Shown here piece by piece: positions 26,632-36,734 of a stretch of 64,000 bases of DNA (positions are counted from its first letter, which is position 1; every line of letters starts with the position of its first letter). The notes under the pieces are model-generated. The model made no database searches. It worked only from the letters and a program-made list of their open reading frames with translations, and was not told the origin of the DNA. Source of the stretch: Staphylococcus durrellii (GTDB lineage Bacteria > Bacillota > Bacilli > Staphylococcales > Staphylococcaceae); assembly GCF_015594545.1 (NCBI RefSeq), contig NZ_JADIIO010000001.1, forward strand, positions 620,001-684,000. Reading direction: 5' to 3'. Made by a program: the position numbers and the translations under genes.

Positions 26632-27543
26632 ATGAAAAAATTATTATTGCCGTTAATTGCTCTAGTGCTTATTCTTGCTGCATGTGGTAATAAATCAGAT
26701 AGTGATGATAAAAGTAAAAAAGAAGCTACTAAATCTTATACATTAGATAGTGGCAAGAAAATAGATATACCTAAAGATCCGAAACGTGTAGCTTCAGTTG
26801 CACCTACATACGCACCAGGGCTTAAATTTTTAGGAGCAAACTTGGTTGCAGTAAGTAACCAAGTAGATCAAAGTAGTGTTATTAAAGATAAATTTAAAGG
26901 TGTTACTAGAGTTGGGGATAATGACGTAGAGAAAGTGGCTAAAACAAAACCTGATTTAATCATTGTCTATTCTACTGATAAAAATATTAAAAAATATCAA
27001 AAAATTGCACCAACTATCGTCTTTGATTTTAATAAACACAAATACTTAGACCAGCAACAAGAATTAGCTAAAATCGTTGGTAAAGAAAAAGAAGAACAAA
27101 AATGGGAAAAAGATTGGAAAGAAAAAACTAAAACTGATGCTGCAGAAATTAAATCACATATTGGTAAAGATGCAACAGTATCAATTTTTGATGAATTTGA
27201 CAAAAAACTTTATACTTATGGCGATAACTGGGGTAGAGGTGGCGAAGTTTTATATCAAGCCTTCGGATTGAAAATGCCTACCAAAGTTGATGAGTTAACG
27301 AAAAAAGAAGGTTGGGCAGAAGTTAAACAAGAAAAACTAGCTGATTACGCTGGTGATTATATTGTTTCAACACGACAAGGAAAAGCTAAACCAAGTTACG
27401 AATCAACAGACTTATGGAAAAATATACCTGCAGTTAAACAAGACAAAGTCATTAGTGTAGACGCAACATCTTATTGGTATAATGATCCATACACTTTAGA
27501 TTTCATGCGTAAAGATTTGAAGAAAAAACTTTTAGAAAAATAA
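26632..27543 (+). CDS. fhuD2: Hydroxamate siderophore-binding lipoprotein FhuD2
   Basis: A 303-residue lipoprotein. The lipobox is LILAACG (Cys after about 19 residues), followed by a class III periplasmic-binding fold typical of ferric-siderophore receptors. Blocks KDPKRVASVAPTYA, KPDLIIVYSTDKNIKKYQK and LYTYGDNWGRGGEVLYQAFG match S. aureus FhuD2 nearly residue for residue. It binds ferric hydroxamates such as ferrioxamine outside the membrane and feeds FhuBG with the FhuC ATPase, none of which is here. The ATG at 26632 follows GGAGG; the upstream open frame to 26518 is promoter DNA. Confidence 0.93.
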   Translation: MKKLLLPLIALVLILAACGNKSDSDDKSKKEATKSYTLDSGKKIDIPKDPKRVASVAPTYAPGLKFLGANLVAVSNQVDQSSVIKDKFKGVTRVGDNDVEKVAKTKPDLIIVYSTDKNIKKYQKIAPTIVFDFNKHKYLDQQQELAKIVGKEKEEQKWEKDWKEKTKTDAAEIKSHIGKDATVSIFDEFDKKLYTYGDNWGRGGEVLYQAFGLKMPTKVDELTKKEGWAEVKQEKLADYAGDYIVSTRQGKAKPSYESTDLWKNIPAVKQDKVISVDATSYWYNDPYTLDFMRKDLKKKLLEK

Positions 27544-27621
27544 TATTAAATAAATGAATTATCAGTGAGTTGTTATGGGGAAAAGCGAGAGTATAGTATA
27601 TAAACATCTCTGATTACAGAG

Positions 27622-27668
27622 AAAGTGTCAATTTCTATCGAAATAATATAGAAATTGACGCTTTTTTT
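27622..27668 (+). terminator. Terminator of fhuD2
   Basis: AAAGTGTCAATTTCTAT pairs with ATAGAAATTGACGCTTT (one mismatch), and a T run follows. Confidence 0.9.
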
Positions 27669-27699
27669 ATCAAATTTTGTAATTTAATGCGTTACTATT

Positions 27700-27960
27700 T
27701 TTCTTATGTTTATGCAATTGAGATATAATTAAACAAATAATTGATTATAATCAACATTCGAGTGAAATCCTAAATAGCTTTCATATTATTAGGAAAGCGA
27801 GTCATACAAAAGTAAAAGTTAATAAAAGAAAGGTAAGGAACTTATAGTGAAATGCCTGAGCTTGTCCTCTAGGAAAGCAAGCTCTATAATAAAGAGAGTT
27901 GTTTATATAAGTGATAGTAAAATGATTACAATTAATCATTTAAGACCTATTAATTTGGAA
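27700..27960 (+). other. Unassigned structured intergenic region upstream of bioY
   Basis: No gene was seen. The stretch holds a TATAAT box (27724-27729), the perfect palindrome TTGATTATAATCAA (27741-27754) and a hairpin GAGCTTG/CAAGCTC (27858-27884). None of the riboswitch classes I know fits. It may encode a small RNA or a long bioY leader, or be inert. Confidence 0.3.
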
Positions 27961-28015
27961 TTTATATCCCAAATTCTTTTATTGGTAAAAAAGAAAGCGT
28001 AATATGTAAAAAAAT

Positions 28016-28059
28016 AATGTTAACTAACTATTATTAAAAGTTAACATTTGTGATATAAT
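28016..28059 (+). promoter_or_regulatory. BirA operator and promoter of bioY
   Basis: The perfect inverted repeat AATGTTAAC-N15-GTTAACATT (28016-28048) matches the BirA operator form of Firmicutes. A -10 TATAAT (28054-28059) lies just downstream, with the -35 region inside the operator. Biotin-loaded BirA should repress. Confidence 0.85.
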
Positions 28060-28085
28060 TTTGCTCATGTGAGGAGGAAAATTAT

Positions 28086-28640
28086 ATGTCTACAAAAAAT
28101 TTAGTTTATACGGCGTTAATGACTGCAATCATTGCAGTTATGGGAGTGATACCTTCAATTCCACTTCCTTTTATGCCTGTACCAATAGTTTTTCAAAATA
28201 CGGGTATTTTCTTAGCAGGAATATTGTTGGGTAGAAAATATGGAACAATAAGTGTCATTGTTTTTTTATTACTTGTTGCTACAGGTTTACCTTTGTTATC
28301 AGGCGGTAGAGGCGGTATCGGCGTCTTTGTAGGGCCTTCTGCAGGGTTTTTATTCTTATATCCTGTCGTTACATTTTTAATTGGATTAGTGAGAGATAAA
28401 TATTTCAATAAAATTAATTTTACAGTGCTAATCATTGTTACATTGTTGGTTGGCGTATTATTACTTGATATATTAGGGACAATTATTATGGGATTAATAA
28501 CGAATTTACCAATTACTAAGTCAGTTAGTTTAGCATTTGTCTTTATGCCAGGTGATATTGTAAAAGCAATTCTAGCTAGTATCATTGGCAATGTGATGTT
28601 AAACCATAGTAGATTCAAACAATTGATGAAGGATTCTTAA
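28086..28640 (+). CDS. bioY: Biotin transporter substrate-binding subunit BioY
   Basis: A 184-residue membrane protein, the S component of an ECF-type biotin transporter. It has six hydrophobic segments; the N-terminal LVYTALMTAIIAVMGVIPSI and the block GGRGGIGVFVGPSAGFLFLYPV are BioY signatures. It needs the shared EcfA/A'/T module, which is not in the window. Upstream is a clean BirA operator. TGAGGAGGAAAATTAT precedes the ATG. A GNAT gene follows 18 nt later. Confidence 0.93.
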   Translation: MSTKNLVYTALMTAIIAVMGVIPSIPLPFMPVPIVFQNTGIFLAGILLGRKYGTISVIVFLLLVATGLPLLSGGRGGIGVFVGPSAGFLFLYPVVTFLIGLVRDKYFNKINFTVLIIVTLLVGVLLLDILGTIIMGLITNLPITKSVSLAFVFMPGDIVKAILASIIGNVMLNHSRFKQLMKDS

Positions 28641-28658
28641 TAAAGGGGATAAGAGTTT

Positions 28659-29414
28659 ATGAGTTCTATTGCTATGAGTGACATTTATAAAACTGGTCAT
28701 TTAGATTTTGAAGATAATAAAAAGTTAATTTATCTAACGCCTAGTGAACCTATTGTATATTCCTCAAACAATTGGATATACAAGGCAATGCCATCGCTAG
28801 AACAATGGCTAGCAGATATTGAGACACAGTCTACAATGCATCGTGCTCAAGGATCAAATCATTTGTCTTTTACCTTTCCAGAGGATGAAACACCTAACGA
28901 ACAATTACGTAAAGAAATAAAGAATAAGTCTTTTGAATTAAGTTATTTAGAACTTTATGCGATAAGTCCAGCAGAATTAATGTCTGCTGAAACCATCAAC
29001 ATAGACGTTCAATTTGTAACACGGGATAGCATAGAAGATTACTTAGACGTTCATCAAGTGTTTGCCGAATCTTTTGGCAATGATTACGTTCAGCAAAGTA
29101 CTGAACTAATTAGACATCGTTTTGCTGATGAGGTTATACAAAGAGTTATTGCATATAAAGACAAAATTCCTGTAGGTATATTAAACTTAATTTTAGCGGA
29201 AGACACTATTGAGATTGATGGTTTTGGAGTCTTACCTAAATACCAACGTATGGGTATAGGAAAAGCGATGCAAAATTTTGTGGCTGAGGTTGCAAATGAT
29301 AGAACAATTATTTTAGTTGCAGATGGTGAAGATACCGCTAAAGATATGTATATAAAACAAGGCTATGTCTACATAAGCTATAGTTACAATGTACTCAAAG
29401 AACAAATAAACTAA
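28659..29414 (+). CDS. GNAT-family N-acetyltransferase
   Basis: A 251-residue protein whose C-terminal half (about 125-250) is a GNAT fold with the acetyl-CoA loop FGVLPKYQRMGIGKAM. The N-terminal half is an unrelated divergent region. The acceptor is unknown. It is probably read with bioY (18-nt gap, AAAGGGGATAAGAG before the ATG), but a link to biotin is not implied. The stop codon lies within the stem of the bidirectional terminator shared with fdhD. Confidence 0.82.
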   Translation: MSSIAMSDIYKTGHLDFEDNKKLIYLTPSEPIVYSSNNWIYKAMPSLEQWLADIETQSTMHRAQGSNHLSFTFPEDETPNEQLRKEIKNKSFELSYLELYAISPAELMSAETINIDVQFVTRDSIEDYLDVHQVFAESFGNDYVQQSTELIRHRFADEVIQRVIAYKDKIPVGILNLILAEDTIEIDGFGVLPKYQRMGIGKAMQNFVAEVANDRTIILVADGEDTAKDMYIKQGYVYISYSYNVLKEQIN

Positions 29415-29466
29415 AAAAGCTGTTAATTCTACTATGACTAAAGAATAGTAGAATTAACAGCTTTTT
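29413..29466. terminator. Bidirectional terminator of the GNAT gene and fdhD
   Basis: A 22-bp perfect stem, AAAAAGCTGTTAATTCTAC.. with ..GTAGAATTAACAGCTTTTT. Stop codons of both convergent genes fall in it. Confidence 0.95.
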
Positions 29467-30245
29467 ATTCTTTCTGGGTGACTATATATATTGAAGTTTC
29501 CATTTCGTATAAAACCTACGGCAGTAATATTTAAGTCATTAGCTAACTGAACAGCTAATGTAGTAGGTGCAGATTTTGACAATATAACGCCAACACCTAT
29601 TTTGGCTGCTTTAATTAATATTTCGGATGAAATACGACCGCTAAAGATTAATACTTTGTCACGGACGGGGATATGGTTTTTAATACAATATCCATATAGT
29701 TTGTCTAAAGCATTATGTCGACCAATATCTTGTCTATGCTCAAAAAAGTCTTGACCATCACTTATTGCACCATTGTGTAAACCACCTGTTTGTTTAAATA
29801 AAGCGCTGGCATTTTGCAGTTGTGACATCATCGAAAGAATTTGTTCTGGGACTATTGTAATTTTAGACATTGATGTTTTAGCTATAGCAGCATCATTTTG
29901 AAAATAAAATTCTCTACTTTTACCACAACATGAAGCAATCATACGCTTTGTTGAATACTGAAACCGGGTGCCTAATTGTTTTGTTAATTCAACATGAGCA
30001 AAACCCTTACTATCGTCGATTTGTAGGGATTTTAATTCATCATATTTTAAAATAGCACCTTCAGATGCAAGAAACCCTAAAGCTAATTCTTCTATATTGT
30101 TTGGACTACAAATAATTGTAGCAAATTCTTCACCATTAACCATAATTGTTAAAGGAAATTCTGTGACGTAACTATCTTGCGTATTTACCAATTCACCATT
30201 TTCATAACGTACAATAGGTTGGTCTTTTAAAACATCTTCATTCAT
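29454..30245 (-). CDS. fdhD: Formate dehydrogenase sulfurtransferase FdhD
   Basis: A 263-residue cytosolic protein. It transfers sulfur (from a cysteine desulfurase) to the molybdenum cofactor of formate dehydrogenase, which is needed for activity. The conserved cysteine motif is SCCGKS (near residue 107), and the C-terminal half has GRHNALDKLYGYC and IFSGRISSEILIKAAKIG. It lies apart from its presumed target at 10436-13390 but close to the Moco genes. The ATG at 30245 follows AAGGAG by 9 nt; a TTG at 30254 is too close. A weak promoter, TTTATC-17-TAAAAT, is seen upstream. Confidence 0.9.
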   Translation of the reverse strand: MNEDVLKDQPIVRYENGELVNTQDSYVTEFPLTIMVNGEEFATIICSPNNIEELALGFLASEGAILKYDELKSLQIDDSKGFAHVELTKQLGTRFQYSTKRMIASCCGKSREFYFQNDAAIAKTSMSKITIVPEQILSMMSQLQNASALFKQTGGLHNGAISDGQDFFEHRQDIGRHNALDKLYGYCIKNHIPVRDKVLIFSGRISSEILIKAAKIGVGVILSKSAPTTLAVQLANDLNITAVGFIRNGNFNIYSHPERIKSC

Positions 30246-30337
30246 GTGACCCAACTCCTTTTTATCTTAATTGTTATTTTATCGTACATTGCACGGTAGA
30301 TAAATGATTAGGTATTAGCTAAGAAAATAAAAATATG

Positions 30338-30393
30338 TTGTAACGTGGTGTGAGTAAACTATAATAGAAGTAAATAAGTAAACTTAAGTAAAC
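30338..30393 (+). promoter_or_regulatory. galR promoter and GalR operator repeats
   Basis: -35 TTGTAA (30338-30343), 16 bp, -10 TATAAT (30360-30365). AGTAAAC occurs at 30353-30359, 30377-30383 and 30387-30393, with AGTAAAT at 30369. The same heptamer reappears before galK, so it is the likely GalR half-site and galR is probably autoregulated. Confidence 0.65.
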
Positions 30394-30400
30394 AAAGTGA

Positions 30401-31414
<1,014 letters not shown>

Positions 31415-31421
31415 TAAAATA

Positions 31422-31466
31422 TTGACAGGTTAATAAGTAAACAAGTAAACTTTAATTGTGTTTACT
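31422..31466 (+). promoter_or_regulatory. galKET promoter and GalR operator
   Basis: -35 TTGACA (31422-31427), 18 bp, -10-like TAAACT (31446-31451). The inverted repeat AGTAAAC-N9-GTTTACT (31444-31466) overlaps the -10, with another AGTAAAC at 31436. It is separate from the galR promoter, giving galKET its own control. Confidence 0.7.
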
Positions 31467-31500
31467 CTTCGTGATTTTAAAATATTAAGGGGTGGGAGAA

Positions 31501-32664
31501 ATGTTAGAATCTTTAAAGACTAAGTTTGCAACGATTTTTGACTCTGAACCAACACATTATGCATTTGCTCCAGGAAGAATTAATCTTATTGGCGAGCATA
31601 CTGATTATAATGGAGGTTATGTATTTCCAGCAGCAATTGAATTAGGGACTTATGGTTTAGCGCGTAAACGTGAAGATAATAAAATCAATGTTTATTCTTT
31701 GAATTTTGAAGAAAAAGGAGTTATTTCTTTTAACTTAAATAACTTGGCATATGATGAAAGTCACGATTGGGCTAACTATGTCAAAGGCGTTATTAAATAT
31801 TTGATAGCATCATTTCCGTCTATTAATCAAGGCTTTGACATTTTATATGAAGGAAATATACCTAATGGTGCAAGTTTATCATCATCAGCTTCAATAGAAC
31901 TTGTAAGTGGTTGGCTTATTAAAAGTTTATTTGAACTTGAGCTTGATAGATTGACTTTAGTGAAAATTGGACAAAAAGTTGAGAATAACTATATTGGTGT
32001 TAATTCTGGAATTATGGATCAATTTGTAATTGGTCTAGGTAAAAGTGAACATGCCATATTACTTGATACAGGTACTTTAAAATATGATTATGTACCAGCT
32101 TATTTTGGAGACTATGTAATATCAATTATGAATACTAATAAACGTCGTTCATTGACGGAGTCTAAATATAACGAACGTCGTGCCGAATGTGAAGCAGCAT
32201 TAGCATCATTGCAACAAGAATTAACGATTAAACATTTATGTGATATTGATGTAGCTACATTTGAGCGTTATCAACATTTAATAGACAATACTACTAACCT
32301 GAAGAGAGCGCGTCACGCAATTAGCGAAAATGAAAGAACGAAACAAGCACATGAGATGTTGTCGAACAATCAATTTACAGCATTTGGTCAATTATTAAAT
32401 GACTCGCATGAATCATTGAAAAATGATTATGCAGTCACAGGCTTGGAATTAGACACATTAGCTGAAACTGCGCAATCTATTGAGGGCGTTTTAGGCGCTA
32501 GAATGACTGGCGCAGGTTTTGCAGGTTGTGCTATTGCTTTAGTACATAAAGATAGTGTTAAAGCATTAGAACAAGAAGTTACTGCAACTTATACAGAGAA
32601 AATTGGCTATGCACCATCGTTTTATCATGTGAATATCAGTGACGGCGTTAAAAGTTTAAATTAA
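31501..32664 (+). CDS. galK: Galactokinase
   Basis: A 387-residue GHMP kinase that phosphorylates galactose at C1 with ATP, the first Leloir step. The signature GRINLIGEHTDYNGG is at about residues 24-38, the ATP loop PNGASLSSSASIE near 121, and the C-terminal GARMTGAGFAGCAIAL near 340. Full length. The ATG at 31501 follows AAGGGG by 8 nt; a GTG at 31492 overlaps that site. galE follows after 24 nt. Confidence 0.94.
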   Translation: MLESLKTKFATIFDSEPTHYAFAPGRINLIGEHTDYNGGYVFPAAIELGTYGLARKREDNKINVYSLNFEEKGVISFNLNNLAYDESHDWANYVKGVIKYLIASFPSINQGFDILYEGNIPNGASLSSSASIELVSGWLIKSLFELELDRLTLVKIGQKVENNYIGVNSGIMDQFVIGLGKSEHAILLDTGTLKYDYVPAYFGDYVISIMNTNKRRSLTESKYNERRAECEAALASLQQELTIKHLCDIDVATFERYQHLIDNTTNLKRARHAISENERTKQAHEMLSNNQFTAFGQLLNDSHESLKNDYAVTGLELDTLAETAQSIEGVLGARMTGAGFAGCAIALVHKDSVKALEQEVTATYTEKIGYAPSFYHVNISDGVKSLN

Positions 32665-32688
32665 TTTATCAGTGAGAGGGAGATTAAT

Positions 32689-33687
32689 ATGTCAGTACTA
32701 GTACTAGGTGGAGCGGGCTATATTGGTAGCCATTGTGTACATCAACTTATAGATAAAGGTTATGATGTTGTCGTTATCGACAATTTAGGTACAGGACATA
32801 ACGCATCGGTCAATGCGCAGGCTCGATTTTATGAAGGCGATATTAGAGACAAAACATTTTTAGATGAAGTGTTTAATAAAGAAAATATCGAAGGTGTTTT
32901 CCATTTTTGTGCTTATTCATTAGTTGGAGAGTCTGTCGAAAAACCACTAACTTATTTTAATAATAATATTCATGGATTACAAACGCTTTTAGAAGTTATG
33001 TACGATTATAATGTGGATAAAATCATCTTTTCTTCTACAGCGGCAGTGTACGGAGAACCGAATTCAATTCCTATTAAAGAAGATGATACGACTAATCCTA
33101 CTAGTCCCTATGGAGAAAGTAAGCTAGTTATGGAAAAAATGATGCGTTGGTGTCATGAAGCCTATGGCATTAATTTTGCGGCATTACGTTACTTTAATGT
33201 GGCAGGTGCTAATCCAGATGGCAAAATTGGTGAAGACCATAGACCTGAAACGCATTTAATACCTATCGTTTTACAAGTTGCTTTAGGACAACGTGACAAT
33301 TTAACAGTGTTTGGCGATGATTACAATACACCAGATGGTTCATGCATTAGAGATTATTTACACGTTGAAGATTTAATAGCTGCACATATTCTTGCTTTTG
33401 ATTATTTAAAAAATGGTGGTGCTTCAGGCACATTTAATTTAGGTAGTAGCCAAGGATATTCCGTAATTGAAATATTAGAAGCGGCGCGTGAGGTAACAGG
33501 TAAAGAGATTAAAGCTGAAGTCGGTAAAAGAAGAGCGGGAGATCCAGGTACGTTAGTTGCATCAAGTGATAAGGCTAAATCATTGTTAGGTTGGGTTCCG
33601 CAACATGATGACATTAAAGAAATCATACAAGATGCATGGAAATGGCATCAATCTCATCCACACGGCTACAAACAGGAAGAAGGTTAA
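32689..33687 (+). CDS. galE: UDP-glucose 4-epimerase
   Basis: A 332-residue NAD-dependent extended SDR enzyme that interconverts UDP-galactose and UDP-glucose. It has the GGAGYIGSH NAD motif at the N terminus, catalytic Ser in FSSTAAVYG and YxxxK in YGESKLVMEK. It is the third Leloir enzyme and could also supply UDP-Gal for surface polymers. GAGAGGGAGATTAAT precedes the ATG. It is only 3 nt from galT. Confidence 0.95.
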   Translation: MSVLVLGGAGYIGSHCVHQLIDKGYDVVVIDNLGTGHNASVNAQARFYEGDIRDKTFLDEVFNKENIEGVFHFCAYSLVGESVEKPLTYFNNNIHGLQTLLEVMYDYNVDKIIFSSTAAVYGEPNSIPIKEDDTTNPTSPYGESKLVMEKMMRWCHEAYGINFAALRYFNVAGANPDGKIGEDHRPETHLIPIVLQVALGQRDNLTVFGDDYNTPDGSCIRDYLHVEDLIAAHILAFDYLKNGGASGTFNLGSSQGYSVIEILEAAREVTGKEIKAEVGKRRAGDPGTLVASSDKAKSLLGWVPQHDDIKEIIQDAWKWHQSHPHGYKQEEG

Positions 33688-33690
33688 GCA

Positions 33691-35181
33691 ATGCTACTCA
33701 ATAAACAACTCGTAAATCAGTTTATAAAGTACACTGTGGATATGGGCGAATTTGATACATTAGATGCTATTTACGTACAAAATAAACTCATCGCTATACT
33801 TAATGCTAATGGCATTGAAGATGAGACAACTATAGATACTGTATCGTCGATGACGCCAAATGATATCGCACAATTGTGGATTGAGGAAGCGGTTAAGGCA
33901 GGCACTATCGAAGGTGAACTTTACAATAGAGAAATAGTAGAAGCTCAAATACTTGATTTAATAACACCAAAACCTTCAACTGTAAATAATCATTTTTGGC
34001 GACAACATCAAGAAAATCCAAAACTTGCAACTGATTATTTTTATAAGTTATCTAAGCGCAATCATTACGTTAAGGAAGACGCTATCGCTAAAAATATTAG
34101 TTATAATGTTGCAACCGACTATGGTGATATAGAAATAACAATAAATTTATCAAAGCCAGAGAAAGACGGTAAACAGATAGCTAAAGAAAAAAATGCGACT
34201 GCAAGTGCTTATCCGCAATGTGCACTATGCTTTGAAAACGAAGGGTATATTGGAACAGTATTACAAGCAGCTAGAACGAATCATCGTATTATCCGCATGA
34301 ATTTAGCAGGCAACGAATGGGGATTTCAATATTCGCCATATGCTTACTTTAATGAACATAGCATCGTATTATCACGTAAGCATGAACCAATGGAAATTAA
34401 TCAACAAACGTTTGAAAATTTAGTGGAGTTTGTTCAACAATTCCCACATTATTTTATAGGTTCCAATGCAGATATACCGATTGTAGGTGGATCAATTTTA
34501 TCACACAATCATTATCAAGCGGGACGACATGAATTCCCAATGAATAGAGCTACTACTAAAGAAACTTTTAAGTTAATCTCATTTCCTGACATCGAGGCTA
34601 CAACTTTAAAATGGCCGATGAGTGTTATTAGGTTGAAAAGTAATAATAGCGCACAATTAATTAAAGCTGCTACCTATGTTATGGATCAATGGAACAATTA
34701 TTCAGACAGTAGTGTTGATATAAAAGCTTATAGCGATGATGGCACAAGACATCATACTGTAACGCCTATAGTGCGTTATCATAATGAGCAATATGAAATA
34801 GATATTGTGTTACGTGATAATCAAACGTCGAATGAGTATCCTGACGGTATATTCCATCCACATCAAGATGTGCAACATATTAAAAAGGAAAATATTGGGC
34901 TAATCGAAGTTATGGGGATGGCGATTTTACCAGGAAGATTAAAAAGTGAACTTGCCGATGTCAAAAACTATTTACTTGGAAAAACTTATAATGAACTAGG
35001 ACCTCATAAACAATGGGCAGAAACGATTGCTCAAAATTATAAAATTGATAATGAGAATGTAAATGAAATTATAGACAAGGAAGTAGGACTTAAATTTAAA
35101 AGAGTATTAGCAGACGCAGGGGTATTTAAAGATAACAAGCAAGGGAATGAAGCATTTAAGCAATTTTTAAATACACTCTAA
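33691..35181 (+). CDS. galT: Galactose-1-phosphate uridylyltransferase, class II
   Basis: A 496-residue cytosolic enzyme of the Firmicute-type (class II) GalT family, longer than the E. coli class I enzyme. The nucleotidyl-transfer region GGSILSHNHYQAG lies near residue 268, with YPQCALCFENEGY near 174. It exchanges UMP between UDP-glucose and galactose-1-P. The ribosome site (GGAAGAAGG) is inside the end of galE, so the two are coupled. Last gene of galRKET, with a terminator right after. Confidence 0.93.
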   Translation: MLLNKQLVNQFIKYTVDMGEFDTLDAIYVQNKLIAILNANGIEDETTIDTVSSMTPNDIAQLWIEEAVKAGTIEGELYNREIVEAQILDLITPKPSTVNNHFWRQHQENPKLATDYFYKLSKRNHYVKEDAIAKNISYNVATDYGDIEITINLSKPEKDGKQIAKEKNATASAYPQCALCFENEGYIGTVLQAARTNHRIIRMNLAGNEWGFQYSPYAYFNEHSIVLSRKHEPMEINQQTFENLVEFVQQFPHYFIGSNADIPIVGGSILSHNHYQAGRHEFPMNRATTKETFKLISFPDIEATTLKWPMSVIRLKSNNSAQLIKAATYVMDQWNNYSDSSVDIKAYSDDGTRHHTVTPIVRYHNEQYEIDIVLRDNQTSNEYPDGIFHPHQDVQHIKKENIGLIEVMGMAILPGRLKSELADVKNYLLGKTYNELGPHKQWAETIAQNYKIDNENVNEIIDKEVGLKFKRVLADAGVFKDNKQGNEAFKQFLNTL

Positions 35182-35209
35182 AAAAGGATGATAATTCATC
35201 CTTTTTTTT
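35180..35209 (+). terminator. Terminator of the gal operon
   Basis: AAAAAAGGATGA pairs with TCATCCTTTTTT over a 4-nt loop and ends in eight T, overlapping the galT stop by a few bases. Confidence 0.93.
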
Positions 35210-35253
35210 AGTATTTTACAAGTCTATAATTAAAATAAATAGGGGGTAATAAA

Positions 35254-36042
35254 ATGAATATAAAAAAATTATTAGTTGGTATAACTACTGCGAGTGTAGT
35301 GTTAGCGGGTTGCTCAAATTCAGGAAGTGACCACAAGAATAAAGAAAGTTCTAAGAGTGATTCAAATAAAAAACAACATATCACGGTTTCTGCAGCAGCC
35401 AGTTTAACTGATGTAAACAAAGATTTAGCTAAAGCATTTAAAAAAGATCATAAAGATGCAAAGATTTCATTTAATTATGGTGGTTCTGGTGCGTTAAGAC
35501 AACAAATTGAAAAAGGTGCACCAAGTGACGTTATGATGTCTGCCAACACAAAAGATGTTGATATGTTAGTAAAAGATAAGAAAGCAAAACATACATATAA
35601 TTATGCACAAAATAAACTAGTGCTTATCGGTGATAAAGACAGTAATTACAAATCAGTAAAAGACATTAAAAAAGGCGATAAATTAGCAATAGGTGAGGCT
35701 GAATCCGTGCCTGCAGGTAAATATGCAGAACAGTATTTAAAAGATCAAAAGCTATATAATGATGTAAAATCAAACTTGGTATATGCTAAAGATGTTCGCC
35801 AAGTATTGAACTACGTAGAAAAAGGAAATGCTCAATTAGGTTATGTTTATAAAACAGATTTAGCACAAAGTCAAAATAATGGTAATAACAAAGTTAAAGA
35901 AATCAATGCTGCTAAGTTGAAAACACCAATTACATACAAAGCTGCAACGACATCAAATAAAAAAGCAGCTAAAGAATGGGTAGACTTCTTAAAAACGAAA
36001 GATGCTAAAATTATCATGAAAAAATACAAATTTGAAGAATAG
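35254..36042 (+). CDS. modA: Molybdate-binding lipoprotein ModA
   Basis: A 262-residue extracellular lipoprotein. The lipobox is VLAGC (Cys about 20), then a Lys/Ser-rich linker and a class II binding-protein fold with the ModA motifs TVSAAASLTDVNKDLA and FNYGGSGALRQQIEKGAPSDV, which ligate the oxyanion. It captures molybdate or tungstate for ModBC. First gene of modABC. TAGGGGGTAATAAA precedes the ATG. A TATAAT box at 35225-35230 sits just behind the gal terminator. Confidence 0.94.
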   Translation: MNIKKLLVGITTASVVLAGCSNSGSDHKNKESSKSDSNKKQHITVSAAASLTDVNKDLAKAFKKDHKDAKISFNYGGSGALRQQIEKGAPSDVMMSANTKDVDMLVKDKKAKHTYNYAQNKLVLIGDKDSNYKSVKDIKKGDKLAIGEAESVPAGKYAEQYLKDQKLYNDVKSNLVYAKDVRQVLNYVEKGNAQLGYVYKTDLAQSQNNGNNKVKEINAAKLKTPITYKAATTSNKKAAKEWVDFLKTKDAKIIMKKYKFEE

Positions 36043-36062
36043 TAACTGAAGGAGGTTGTGCG

Positions 36063-36734
36063 ATGGTCGACTTAACACCATTTTGGATATCAATTAAAGT
36101 AGCAGTTATTAGTACGATCATCGTTTTCTTTATCGGTATTATAGTCGCAAGATGGTTGTATAGTAGACATGGAATAGTCGCTAGGTTACTGGAAAGTATT
36201 ATTGTGTTGCCTATTGTTTTACCTCCGACGGTGATGGGTTTTATATTGCTTATTATTTTTTCACCTAAAAGTCCCGTCGGTCATTTCTTTAGTCATGTAT
36301 TGCATATCCCTGTCGTGTTTACTATGACAGGTGCAATCATTGCCTCTATTATTGTAAGTTTTCCATTAATGTATCAACACGCAGTGCAAGGTTTTAGAGG
36401 GATTGATAAAAAAATGTTGAATACTGCACGTACAATGGGAGCAAGTGAAAATAAAATTTTTACACAACTTATATTACCTTTATCGAAGCGTTCTATCTTA
36501 TCTGGCATAATGATGAGTTTTGCTAGAGGTATTGGCGAATTCGGGGCTACATTGATGGTAGCTGGTTACATACCGAATAAGACAAACACGTTGCCATTAG
36601 AAATTTATTTCTTAGTAGAACAAGGTAAAGAAAATCAAGCTTGGTTATGGGTGCTTGTGTTAGTTGCCTTCGCAATAACGATAATTGGCACCATCAACGT
36701 CTTGAACAAAGAACGTTATTTGGAGGGTGATTAG
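36063..36734 (+). CDS. modB: Molybdate ABC permease ModB
   Basis: A 223-residue inner-membrane permease with five TM segments and the EAA loop (NTARTMGASENKIFTQLILP, near residue 120) that docks the ATPase. It pairs with ModA and ModC for molybdate import. AAGGAGGTTGTGCG precedes the ATG, and its stop abuts the modC start with no gap. Length is typical. Confidence 0.94.
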   Translation: MVDLTPFWISIKVAVISTIIVFFIGIIVARWLYSRHGIVARLLESIIVLPIVLPPTVMGFILLIIFSPKSPVGHFFSHVLHIPVVFTMTGAIIASIIVSFPLMYQHAVQGFRGIDKKMLNTARTMGASENKIFTQLILPLSKRSILSGIMMSFARGIGEFGATLMVAGYIPNKTNTLPLEIYFLVEQGKENQAWLWVLVLVAFAITIIGTINVLNKERYLEGD

